Source of the DNA: Marinimicrobium sp050113635
GTDB lineage: Bacteria > Pseudomonadota > Gammaproteobacteria > Pseudomonadales > Cellvibrionaceae
Length of the DNA stretch: 64,000 bases
Reading direction: 5' to 3'
Assembly (NCBI RefSeq): GCF_050113635.1
Contig: NZ_JBNJLT010000003.1
Span: 372,001-436,000 of the forward strand
A model generated the notes under the pieces. The model saw nothing but the letters and a program-made list of their open reading frames with translations. It was not told the DNA's origin and made no database searches. Below are positions 26,824 to 34,118 of the stretch, piece after piece. Both the position numbers and the translations under genes were made by a program. The stretch's first letter is position 1; each line of letters begins with the position of its first letter.

Positions 26824-26896
26824 CAGACAACCCACCTGTAAATATGCGCGGGTGTGGCTGTTTTCTATGATGGCATATTAACGTGAGGAAATGATT

Positions 26897-27166
26897 ATGG
26901 CACTGAGTGCTGAAGAAAAAGCCAACGTGGTCAAAGAGTACCAACAGGCTGAAGGTGATACTGGTTCCCCCGAAGTTCAGGTAGCGTTGTTGACCGCTAA
27001 CATCAACAAACTGCAGGGACACTTCTCGGATCACAAGCAGGATCACCACTCGCGTCGTGGTCTCATCCGCATGGTAAACCAGCGCCGCAAGCTGCTGGAT
27101 TACCTGAAAGGAAAGAACACCAAGCGTTACGCCGACCTGATCCAGCGTCTGGGTCTTCGCCGGTAA
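26897..27166 (+). CDS. rpsO: 30S ribosomal protein S15
   Basis: An 89-residue protein that binds the central domain of 16S rRNA. The family pattern is clear: D-T-G-S-P-E-V-Q-V-A-L-L-T, H-x-x-D-H-H-S-R-R-G-L and L-L-D-Y-L-K. The ATG at 26897 is chosen because it starts M-A-L-S and has GAGGAA upstream; the ATG two codons earlier is less well placed. Confidence 0.97.
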   Translation: MALSAEEKANVVKEYQQAEGDTGSPEVQVALLTANINKLQGHFSDHKQDHHSRRGLIRMVNQRRKLLDYLKGKNTKRYADLIQRLGLRR

Positions 27167-27173
27167 GAGAGTT

Positions 27174-27204
27174 AGTGCCCGCTACGCGGGCACTCTTTAT
27201 TTTG
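27174..27204 (+). terminator. Terminator between rpsO and pnp
   Basis: A 9-bp stem AGTGCCCGC/GCGGGCACT with a three-base loop followed by a T-rich tract. It allows rpsO to be transcribed separately from pnp, as in E. coli. Confidence 0.8.
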
Positions 27205-27389
27205 GCCCTCCGGGTTTTGAACTCCCGGGGGCCGTCACTGGCTTTCAGGCTCGAAAGGGCTGGGTAGGCGTTCGAGGCCCCAAGTATGGCAGCCCGTTGT
27301 GTGGGCGACTGTGAGCCAACCGTGGCCGGGCAGCGCAATAGTGTTGCAGGCGACGAATCCGAATATCTGAAAAAGAGAAGGATAGAAGA

Positions 27390-29531
27390 GTGAATCCGAT
27401 TATCAAGAAATTTCAGTACGGCGGCGAAACCGTCACCCTGGAAACCGGGCGCATTGCCCGCCAGGCGACCGGCGCTGTCATGGTAACCATGGGTGAAACC
27501 TCGGTACTGTGTACCGTCGTAGGGGCTAAAGAAGCCAAGCCCGGCCAGCCTTTCTTCCCGCTGTCCGTGCACTATCAGGAGCGTGCATACGCCGCCGGTA
27601 AAATCCCCGGTGGTTTCTTCAAGCGTGAAGGTCGTCCGTCCGAGAAAGAAACGCTGACCTCCCGCCTGATCGACCGCCCGATCCGCCCACTTTTCCCCAA
27701 GGGCTTCATGAACGAAGTTCAGGTCGTGTGTACCGTTATGTCCACCTGCAAAGCGGTGGACCCGGATATCCCTGCCATGATCGGTACCTCGGCAGCGCTG
27801 GCCGTCTCGGGCATCCCGTTTGACGGACCGCTGGGTGCGGCCCGTGTGGGTTACACCGAAGAGAAAGGCTACCTGCTGAATCCGAACTACGCCGATCTGA
27901 AAACCTCCGAACTGGATATGGTCGTTGCCGGCACCAAAGACGCCGTATTGATGGTGGAATCCGAGGCGAAAGAACTGCCGGAAGATATCATGCTGGGCGC
28001 GGTGCTGTATGCGCATCAGGAAATGCAGGTCGTTGTTGAAGCCTGTGCCGAGCTGGCGCGTGACGGCGGCAAGCCCCGCTGGGAGTGGACCCCGGAAGCG
28101 GTGAATACCGAGCTGGAAACCAAGGTTAAAGCCGGTTTTGCCGATGGTATTGGCGAAGCCTACCGCATTACGGATAAAGCCGAGCGTTACGAGAAGCTGA
28201 ACGCGCTGCGTGCCCAGGCGGTTGAGCAACTGGTGGATGAAGACGCCGGTATCGAAGCGGGTGACGTTGAGAAACTGTTTGGCAGCATTGAAAAGCAACT
28301 GGTGCGCTCGCGCATTATTGCTGGTGAGCCGCGCATCGATGGCCGTGACAGCACGACCGTTCGCCCGATCGCCGTCGAGGTGGGTGTTTTACCGAAAGCG
28401 CACGGTTCCACGTTGTTTACCCGCGGTGAAACCCAGGCGCTGGTGACGGCCACTCTGGGCAATGCCCGCGATTCACAGATTATTGATGCCCTGGAAGGTG
28501 AGCGCAAAGACCCCTTCATGCTGCACTACAACTTCCCGCCGTACTCGGTTGGCGAGTGTGGCCGTATGGGAGGCACTGGTCGCCGGGAAATCGGTCATGG
28601 CCGCCTTGCGCGCCGGGGTGTGGGCGCGGTTCTGCCCACCGAAGAAGAGTTTCCCTACACGCTGCGTGTGGTCAGTGAAATCACCGAATCCAATGGTTCC
28701 AGTTCCATGGCGTCCGTCTGTGGTGCCAGCCTGGCCCTGATGGATGCCGGTGTACCGCTGAAAGCGCCAGTGGCCGGTATTGCCATGGGTCTGGTAAAAG
28801 ACGACGAAGGGTTTGCCGTATTGACCGACATCCTGGGTGACGAAGACCACCTGGGCGACATGGATTTCAAAGTGGCCGGTACCACCAGCGGTGTTACCGC
28901 ACTGCAAATGGATATCAAGATCCAGGGCATTACCGAGCAAATCATGGAAATCGCGCTGGAGCAGGCATTGAACGCTCGTCTGCACATTCTGGGCGAGATG
29001 AACAAAGTGCTGGGTGAATCCCGTGAAGCGGTCAGCGAAAATGCCCCGCGTTTCGAGACCCTGAAGGTGCATCCGGACAAGATCCGCGACATCATCGGTA
29101 AAGGCGGCGCGACCATTCGCGGTATTACCGAAGAGACCGGTGCCTCCATTGATATCGACGACGACGGTACCGTTAAAGTGTACGCCAGCGATGGCGATGC
29201 GCTGAAAGCCGCCGTGGGCAAAATCGAAGAAATTACCGCTGAGGCGGAAATTGGCGCGATTTACGAAGGTAAGGTGGTCCGTATTGTGGACTTCGGCGCC
29301 TTCGTCAACTTCCTGCCGGGCAAAGATGGTCTGGTGCATATCTCGCAGATCGCCGATGAGCGTGTGAATGCCGTTAGTGATTACCTGCAGGAAGGCCAGA
29401 TGGTCAAAGTGAAGTGTCTGGATGTGGATCAGCGCGGTCGTATCAAGCTGTCCATCAAGGAAGCCAAAGCTGAAGCGTCAAACGCTGACGAGCCGGCGCA
29501 AGCCAGTGAGCAGCCGACTGCCGAAGAGTAA
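27390..29531 (+). CDS. pnp: Polyribonucleotide nucleotidyltransferase (PNPase)
   Basis: A 713-residue 3'-5' phosphorolytic exoribonuclease of the RNA degradosome. Two RNase PH domains are separated by a helical domain. A KH domain (I-I-G-K-G-G-A-T-I-R) and a C-terminal S1 domain (Y-E-G-K-V-V-R-I-V-D-F-G-A-F-V) follow. The start is GTG at 27390. The 185-nt leader after the rpsO terminator has no ORF and is GC-rich with inverted repeats, compatible with the known RNase III/PNPase autoregulation of pnp leaders. Confidence 0.97.
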   Translation: MNPIIKKFQYGGETVTLETGRIARQATGAVMVTMGETSVLCTVVGAKEAKPGQPFFPLSVHYQERAYAAGKIPGGFFKREGRPSEKETLTSRLIDRPIRPLFPKGFMNEVQVVCTVMSTCKAVDPDIPAMIGTSAALAVSGIPFDGPLGAARVGYTEEKGYLLNPNYADLKTSELDMVVAGTKDAVLMVESEAKELPEDIMLGAVLYAHQEMQVVVEACAELARDGGKPRWEWTPEAVNTELETKVKAGFADGIGEAYRITDKAERYEKLNALRAQAVEQLVDEDAGIEAGDVEKLFGSIEKQLVRSRIIAGEPRIDGRDSTTVRPIAVEVGVLPKAHGSTLFTRGETQALVTATLGNARDSQIIDALEGERKDPFMLHYNFPPYSVGECGRMGGTGRREIGHGRLARRGVGAVLPTEEEFPYTLRVVSEITESNGSSSMASVCGASLALMDAGVPLKAPVAGIAMGLVKDDEGFAVLTDILGDEDHLGDMDFKVAGTTSGVTALQMDIKIQGITEQIMEIALEQALNARLHILGEMNKVLGESREAVSENAPRFETLKVHPDKIRDIIGKGGATIRGITEETGASIDIDDDGTVKVYASDGDALKAAVGKIEEITAEAEIGAIYEGKVVRIVDFGAFVNFLPGKDGLVHISQIADERVNAVSDYLQEGQMVKVKCLDVDQRGRIKLSIKEAKAEASNADEPAQASEQPTAEE

Positions 29532-29569
29532 GCGTTTTCGGCGTTCAGCGCCGTTAAATCGGCACCACC

Positions 29570-29600
29570 AAAAAGCCCGCGTGAAAACGCGGGCTTTTTG
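29570..29600 (+). terminator. Terminator after pnp
   Basis: A 12-bp stem made of AAAAAGCCCGCG and its complement with a TGAAAA loop; the T tail is part of the stem. It sits between the convergent pnp and anti-sigma genes and could act in both directions. Confidence 0.9.
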
Positions 29601-29614
29601 GTTTTTGGCCTTGC

Positions 29615-29674
29615 TTCTTAATTGGGTTAAAAGTTTCTTAATTGGGTTAACCTTCAGGCTCTGGCCTTCAGGCT
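29615..29674. repeat. Two short tandem duplications between pnp and the anti-sigma gene
   Basis: TTCTTAATTGGGTTAA occurs at 29615-29630 and again at 29635-29650 (20-bp period). CCTTCAGGCT then occurs at 29651 and 29665 (14-bp period), the latter overlapping the anti-sigma stop region. These are recent-looking local duplications in a gene-free spacer. Confidence 0.8.
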
Positions 29675-30366
29675 TTCCAGGCCATAAAGGGATTCAGCCA
29701 ACGCATCAGCGGTCCGGTGAATCGCATCGGAGCGTCCAGTACGGTCAGGCAGATGCAATCTTCGTCATCCAGCGCCGTAGGCGCGTGATGGTGACTGGGG
29801 TCGCGGGCCACGAAATCACCAGCGTTGTACTGGCCGAGATCGTCGGAGAAACCGCCACTGAGAACCACGGTTAACTCATTGCCATGATGGGTATGAACCG
29901 GCACCCTGGCGCCAGCGCGTATTCTCTGCAGTGCCACTCTCGCCGAACCCTGGTCCACGAGGTGATCCAAGTCATACTTGGCAATTTCCCGTGTCTGGCG
30001 CTGCCAGGCCAGATTCTCCAGTGGCGCGGGCAGATAGCGCGCCAGTGGATTGCTGAAACCCTTGCGTGCGGGGAGTGTCTCGGGAGCACGCTGATCGGAC
30101 TGAAGTCGAGCCATTAACGCGTCGAACTCCTGATCGAGCTCCCGGCAATGGGAGTCTTCCTGTTCAGGAATCTGGTCGTCATTGGCCACGCTGGCGGGGC
30201 CGGTCGTGGACAACAGGGCGCCACCCAAGGCGTTGAGTCTCAGCAAATGCTGCTGACAGTGAGCGCAGAAACTGATATGGACAGACACCGCCAGTGCTTG
30301 AGCAACTCCCAAGCTGCCAGCGGCGTACTCCAGCAGTGTGAGATCATCGGGATGATGTGTACTCAT
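29668..30366 (-). CDS. chrR: ChrR-type zinc-binding anti-sigma factor with cupin domain
   Basis: A 232-residue anti-sigma factor. The N-terminal zinc anti-sigma domain has ligands H5, H30, C34 and C37 (H-I-S-F-C-A-H-C), the same pattern and spacing as Rhodobacter sphaeroides ChrR shifted by one residue. The C-terminal half is a cupin with V-H-T-H-H-G-N-E and a late H-H-H-A-P that can bind a second zinc. In Rhodobacter, ChrR releases its sigma factor on singlet-oxygen stress. Its ATG overlaps the sigma stop by four bases, the classic coupled pair. Confidence 0.92.
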   Translation of the reverse strand: MSTHHPDDLTLLEYAAGSLGVAQALAVSVHISFCAHCQQHLLRLNALGGALLSTTGPASVANDDQIPEQEDSHCRELDQEFDALMARLQSDQRAPETLPARKGFSNPLARYLPAPLENLAWQRQTREIAKYDLDHLVDQGSARVALQRIRAGARVPVHTHHGNELTVVLSGGFSDDLGQYNAGDFVARDPSHHHAPTALDDEDCICLTVLDAPMRFTGPLMRWLNPFMAWKA

Positions 30367-30974
30367 AAGTCGGTTGCCTCTAACATTACTCTCAATTTCT
30401 TCATGGAAAGCCGTAAACGCCCTTTCAGGGTGCCCAGCGGGACGTTCAGCTCCTCTGCGACCTCCTGGTGGGTTTTTCCTTCGTAATACACCTTGCGCAC
30501 AGCGATCATCTGCTCTTCGGGCAGCTCGAGGATGGACTCGCGCATGCGCTTTTCGGTCGAAATCGCCTGGATGGAATGCACTGTCGTGTCATTCTCGGTC
30601 GGAATCTGCCACAGCTCTTCCGTATCCACGGCCATTTCCGCCTGAGTACGTCCTTTTTTACGCAGTAGATCAATGCGCTGGTTACGGGTAATGGTAAAAA
30701 TCCAGGTGGATGCTGATGCCAGGGCATCCTGGTACTTGCCGGCATTGCGCCACACGCTGGTCATGACCTCCTGGACCAGCTCTTCGGCGTGCTGGTGCAT
30801 GCCCTGATTGATGGCGTAGGCTTTGATACGGGGAGCAAAGTGATCGTACACCTTGCGGAAAGCGGCAGTGTCACCGTCGTTGGCGACCTTCGCCAGCAGC
30901 TCGCCCCAGTTTGGGCCACTCCCGTTGTTGGTATTGTTGCCTCTCATGGGATTGGCTGCCTTAGTCCTCAACAT
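30363..30974 (-). CDS. rpoE: ECF RNA polymerase sigma factor (ECF11/RpoE-ChrR group)
   Basis: A 203-residue sigma-70 family regulator with region 2 (A-E-E-L-V-Q-E-V-M-T-S-V-W-R-N-A) and region 4 (G-K-T-H-Q-E-V-A-E-E-L-N-V-P-L-G-T-L-K-G-R). GCGAGG sits before the first ATG at 30974; the alternative ATG at 30947 would shorten it by 9 residues. The partner is the ChrR anti-sigma gene, so the likely signal is singlet oxygen or organic peroxides. A matching -35/-10 pair lies 76 bp upstream on the same strand, suggesting autoregulation. Confidence 0.93.
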   Translation of the reverse strand: MLRTKAANPMRGNNTNNGSGPNWGELLAKVANDGDTAAFRKVYDHFAPRIKAYAINQGMHQHAEELVQEVMTSVWRNAGKYQDALASASTWIFTITRNQRIDLLRKKGRTQAEMAVDTEELWQIPTENDTTVHSIQAISTEKRMRESILELPEEQMIAVRKVYYEGKTHQEVAEELNVPLGTLKGRLRLSMKKLRVMLEATDL

Positions 30975-31057
30975 TACAGTGCCTCGCTCGTCCTCAGGAA
31001 TTATCGGATTCGGGCCGGGGCTCCGCCTGTTGGGCGAAACATCGGGCTAACCGAGAG

Positions 31058-31084
31058 ATACGGGCACTTGGTGAATTTAGATCA
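31058..31084 (-). promoter_or_regulatory. ECF-type promoter of the sigma/anti-sigma operon
   Basis: Read on the minus strand: TGATCT (31084-31079), a 16-bp spacer and CGTAT (31062-31058). The -35 fits the TGATCC-like element used by Rhodobacter-type RpoE factors. The predicted start is near 31050, about 76 nt before the sigma ATG, so the operon would be self-activated. Confidence 0.65.
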
Positions 31085-31128
31085 TCGGTATGGTTAACCG
31101 AGGCGACACTTGAGCGTTGGCGGCTTAT

Positions 31129-31155
31129 TGATCCAGATACGATGTCGCAGCGTAT
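31129..31155 (+). promoter_or_regulatory. Second, divergent ECF-type promoter
   Basis: TGATCC (31129-31134), a 16-bp spacer and CGTAT (31151-31155) on the plus strand. It has the same spacer and same -10 as the minus-strand element, with the two -35 boxes 44 bp apart. It points at a 124-nt stretch that ends in a strong terminator and contains no convincing gene. Confidence 0.6.
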
Positions 31156-31161
31156 GAATAC

Positions 31162-31285
31162 ACAGGTGTCGGCCGAGTATAGGCGTTTTGAACGGGTATG
31201 TCCTGCCTCGTTTGGTCGACCGGCTATGTAATCCCTGCCTCCAGCGAGCAGCTATTGCAGCCCGGCCTCCCGCCGGGCTTTTTTT
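31162..31285 (+). ncRNA. Candidate ECF-sigma-dependent small RNA
   Basis: The predicted transcript of about 124 nt runs from the divergent ECF promoter to the terminator at 31260-31285. The only ORF of note inside it starts at 31198, codes for 11 residues and lacks a Shine-Dalgarno. The RNA holds two copies of the CU-rich octamer CCTGCCTC (31202-31209 and 31234-31241), a type of anti-Shine-Dalgarno motif common in regulatory sRNAs. It shares its control region with the sigma factor operon, as expected for an sRNA arm of the same stress response. Expression is unproven. Confidence 0.45.
31260..31285 (+). terminator. Terminator of the candidate ECF-dependent sRNA
   Basis: A perfect 7-bp GCCCGGC/GCCGGGC stem, CTCCC loop and a run of seven T residues. 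Confidence 0.88.
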
Positions 31286-31503
31286 ACCTCCTGTCCGAAG
31301 CCTCCTATTAAACGTGTGACAAACGTGTGGTGACTGTGGCACATTGCAAGAGACTGTGCCAAGCCGCTTCTTTTGCGCCCGAATAATACGCTTTAAAGTT
31401 GAATTTGACGTCTGATGGCGGGGCATTCAGCGTGATCGTCCCCAGCCTGTTGTAGCGCACGACATGATGAGAAGCGGTCACGGGAATGACCATTGGAGCG
31501 AAG
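31286..31503. other. Non-coding upstream region of the DUF1631 gene
   Basis: About 220 bp without a credible ORF. AAACGTGTG is repeated with an 11-bp period near 31310-31330, one helical turn, and might be a regulator site. No clear -35/-10 pair was found. Confidence 0.4.
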
Positions 31504-33624
31504 ATGAACGATTCCCGATCCAAGGGCTCAAGTGAGCCGCTTGCCTTTTCCACACCCGGCGCCTCTCAGGCAGCCCATTGTCTTAAACATGCTTACAATT
31601 TAACGGAGAACTTCCTCAGCAAACACTGGCCTGCCTGCTGGAAAGAGTGGTGTGATCAGTTGAGTCTCGATGCAGAGCGCGCCCGGAGTGTTGAGGAAAC
31701 CACTCTATGGCTGAACAGTCGAGCGACTCTTGAGACGGCGCACGATGTTGGGAAACTCGCCTTTTATCGCCAAATCGAAGAAGGGTTCACAGCGCTGCTT
31801 TCTGCTTCCGGTCATGTGCCGTTTGCTACAGAGGACGATGGGAACGCTGCCCCAGAACGCCTGACTCAGACGGCGCTGATTCGACGCGCTGAGCGGCGGC
31901 TGGCCGAGCCGCTGTGGCAGCTTCAACACCGCCTGGCGCTGCTGAGCGGCGGACAAGTCAACGATGAAAGCAACCCGCTAAGCCCGGCTTATTGGTGTGA
32001 CGCTCTCAGTCGGGTGTTTCGCATGATCGAGTTGCCGATGGCCGCGAGAGAGCGGGGTTACCAAGCCTTTGAAAACGGCGTGCTCGTTGCTCTCGGAGAC
32101 TTATACGACGCCATTAATCGTTATTTTATCGGCCAGGGCGTACTGCCGAACCTGGGATTTTCGGCGGAGGATTGTGCATCCTCCGCCGAAAGCCCTCAGG
32201 GTGTGGGCGTGCTGTGGGAAGCTCGTTATCAAAAGGGCCTTTATCACTCCATTCGATTGCTGAGACATCACTCAAGGGAGACGTCTTCGCACGGGGTATC
32301 GTCCGGTGGCGAATCGGCGGCGCGGCTGGCCGCGGGTTTGTTGCCTTTGCAGCGGGAGAGGCAGAAGCACTTTGATGCATTGAGCGCCGCGGATGCCGGT
32401 GAGCTTCCCCGTGTGTATCTGACGGTGGAGAGTCTGCTGTGGAGTGAGGACGCTCTGGAGACGGTGTATCTGACAGGGCAGGTTTTCGACTATCTGCAAC
32501 ACGATCTTACCCTGCCACTGTCCGTCAGGGTCACACTCACCTATCTGCACCTCCCGTTTCTCAGGTTGGCATTATTGGACGAGACGTTTTTTCGTGAGCC
32601 CGGGCATCCGGCGCGACAGCTGCTCAATGAATTGGTAGACGTGGGAGCTCGCTGGGTGGATGAGCGGGAGCACCCATTGAATGATAGTCAACAGGGGCTG
32701 CGACAGGTTACGTCCCGCCTCTTAAAAGTGTTCGACGAGCAGGCTCAGTGCTTCTCCGATTTGCTCACGGATTTTCGCTCACACACCGGAAATTTCACGC
32801 ACCGGCAGGAACGAGTGGAACGGCGCGCGCTCGAAAAGATAAGAGGACAGGAACGGTGGCGTGACGCCAGGCAACGGGTGAACAGTGAAGTGCGGCGTTA
32901 CACCGGGAAGCCAGGACTACCTTCAGCGATACTGTTGCTCTTGTCCCAGCCGTGGTCGGAGTACATGGCGTTTGTGTTGATGCGCCACGGTGTTGGATCG
33001 GCGGAGTGGCTGGCGTGTCGGCATACCACAGATCAGTTGTTGTGGACGCTGGAGCCCAAGTGCTCAGACGCCGAGCGGGAGTCGCAAGAGGCCGTAGAGG
33101 AAGAGCTGCTCAAGGCGATACAAGCCGGTCTCAACGCGATCGGTTATGACCCTTCGAAAAGCCGCAAGTTGTTGGAGGCCGTGCGCAACCTTCAGGTCAC
33201 CGCCCGGGCGGGACGTCAACCCGAGGCGGCGCCGGCCGCCATGCGAGCAAAGCTGGCCGCGCTGGTTACCGGGAACGATGACCAGGCTCAAGCCCTTCCC
33301 AAAGCCAGCAACGAGGAAGAGCAGGCCTGGCTGGACCGGCTCCAGCGTCTGGAACCGGGCACCTGGATGCAGCACCAGAGTGGGCGTCGCAAGAAGGTGG
33401 TCTGGTATGATCGCCGGACCTTGCATTTCATGCTGGTAGACCAGCTGGGAAACAAAGTCGTCATGAGGGCCGGCTTGTCTCTGGCGGCGGACCTCGCCGC
33501 TGGGCGGCTGCACATTCTAGAGGGCAGCGCGCGCCCCTTCTTCGGACGCGCTCTGGAACACATCTATCGCCAGCTCAGTGGTGCCGCTGGCGTCCATTCC
33601 GGTGCAAATGAGCCCCAGAGGTGA
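31504..33624 (+). CDS. DUF1631-family protein
   Basis: A 706-residue cytoplasmic protein of the DUF1631 family, a gammaproteobacterial group of unknown function sometimes mislabelled thymidine phosphorylase. It is largely helical, with a conserved middle (about 300-560) and a C-terminal region after about 610 with W-M-Q-H-Q-S-G-R-R-K-K-V-V-W-Y, a short beta-rich module. The ATG at 31504 has TGGAGCG upstream. The stop overlaps the next gene's start region, so it is probably coupled to the PilZ-like protein. A perfect 14-bp hairpin lies inside the coding sequence at 32159-32191. Confidence 0.8.
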   Translation: MNDSRSKGSSEPLAFSTPGASQAAHCLKHAYNLTENFLSKHWPACWKEWCDQLSLDAERARSVEETTLWLNSRATLETAHDVGKLAFYRQIEEGFTALLSASGHVPFATEDDGNAAPERLTQTALIRRAERRLAEPLWQLQHRLALLSGGQVNDESNPLSPAYWCDALSRVFRMIELPMAARERGYQAFENGVLVALGDLYDAINRYFIGQGVLPNLGFSAEDCASSAESPQGVGVLWEARYQKGLYHSIRLLRHHSRETSSHGVSSGGESAARLAAGLLPLQRERQKHFDALSAADAGELPRVYLTVESLLWSEDALETVYLTGQVFDYLQHDLTLPLSVRVTLTYLHLPFLRLALLDETFFREPGHPARQLLNELVDVGARWVDEREHPLNDSQQGLRQVTSRLLKVFDEQAQCFSDLLTDFRSHTGNFTHRQERVERRALEKIRGQERWRDARQRVNSEVRRYTGKPGLPSAILLLLSQPWSEYMAFVLMRHGVGSAEWLACRHTTDQLLWTLEPKCSDAERESQEAVEEELLKAIQAGLNAIGYDPSKSRKLLEAVRNLQVTARAGRQPEAAPAAMRAKLAALVTGNDDQAQALPKASNEEEQAWLDRLQRLEPGTWMQHQSGRRKKVVWYDRRTLHFMLVDQLGNKVVMRAGLSLAADLAAGRLHILEGSARPFFGRALEHIYRQLSGAAGVHSGANEPQR
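32159..32191 (+). repeat. Perfect 14-bp inverted repeat inside the DUF1631 gene
   Basis: Arm TTTCGGCGGAGGAT (32159-32172), a 5-base loop and the exact reverse complement (32178-32191). It encodes F-S-A-E-D-C-A-S-S-A-E-S without disturbing the frame. A palindrome this long is unusual inside a gene and could act on the mRNA or be a protein-binding site. Confidence 0.85.
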
Positions 33625-33629
33625 GCCGC

Positions 33630-33980
33630 ATGGTTACTCAGCAGCGTCATTGGTCGCGTCATACCGTGGGAGAAGTCGTAGAGGTGTACGACAACCTGAA
33701 TGACACCTACCTGGGGCAGTTGGTGAATATCAACACCCGCGGACTGATGATTATCGGTGACAGACCGTTGAAGGATGACAAACTCTACAAGCTGGATGTG
33801 CATTTGCCGGTCGCCATTCATGGCCGAACCAGCATTCACCTGGGCGTTGACTGCTTGTGGACTCGAAACGCTGACCGCAACGGCAAGCACTGGACCGGTT
33901 TCAATATTATCGATGCGTCGCCGCAGGCCGAGGAGGATATCGAAGTATTGATCGAGCGCCTGGGCTCCACCGCCGGATAA
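33630..33980 (+). CDS. PilZ-like domain protein
   Basis: A 116-residue protein with the beta-barrel pattern of PilZ domains: a V-x-V-Y-D-N opening, N-I-N-T-R-G-L-M-I and a G-V-D-C-L-W-T strand. The canonical c-di-GMP residues are degenerate: no clear R-x3-R near the N-terminus and N-x-N-x-R-G in place of D/N-x-S-x2-G. It may therefore be a non-binding PilZ or a DUF1631 partner. The ATG at 33630 is preceded by AGAGGTGA, which overlaps the DUF1631 stop; a GTG at 33621 is the alternative. Confidence 0.72.
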   Translation: MVTQQRHWSRHTVGEVVEVYDNLNDTYLGQLVNINTRGLMIIGDRPLKDDKLYKLDVHLPVAIHGRTSIHLGVDCLWTRNADRNGKHWTGFNIIDASPQAEEDIEVLIERLGSTAG

Positions 33981-34021
33981 CCGGCACCATCGTATTCAAG
34001 GGGTTTGGTTTGTTTGTTAAT

Positions 34022-34033
34022 CTTGTATACTAG
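34022..34033 (+). promoter_or_regulatory. GTATAC operator at the GH67 promoter
   Basis: CTTGTATACTAG contains the palindromic core GTATAC and overlaps a TATACT -10 hexamer (34026-34031) about 90 bp before the alpha-glucuronidase ATG. GntR/FCD regulators of hexuronate genes such as UxuR/ExuR bind GGTATACC-like palindromes. Binding here would block the promoter. Confidence 0.55.
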
Positions 34034-34118
34034 TAGACTTCCATAAGAGTAAGAATGACTATATCATGGCGGGCCATTCAATAACCCATAACACCTGACC
34101 GATAAGTAGGTTACCTTT

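Noticed and set aside
27063..28298. A 411-codon open frame antisense to rpsO-pnp
   Set aside because: Covers parts of two certain genes and their terminator; no start signals.
28473..29339. A 288-codon open frame antisense to pnp
   Set aside because: Shadow of the pnp reading frame without any support.
31094..31426. A 110-codon minus-strand frame over the ECF promoter region
   Set aside because: Very basic, no ribosome site, crosses both predicted promoters and the terminator; better explained as non-coding.
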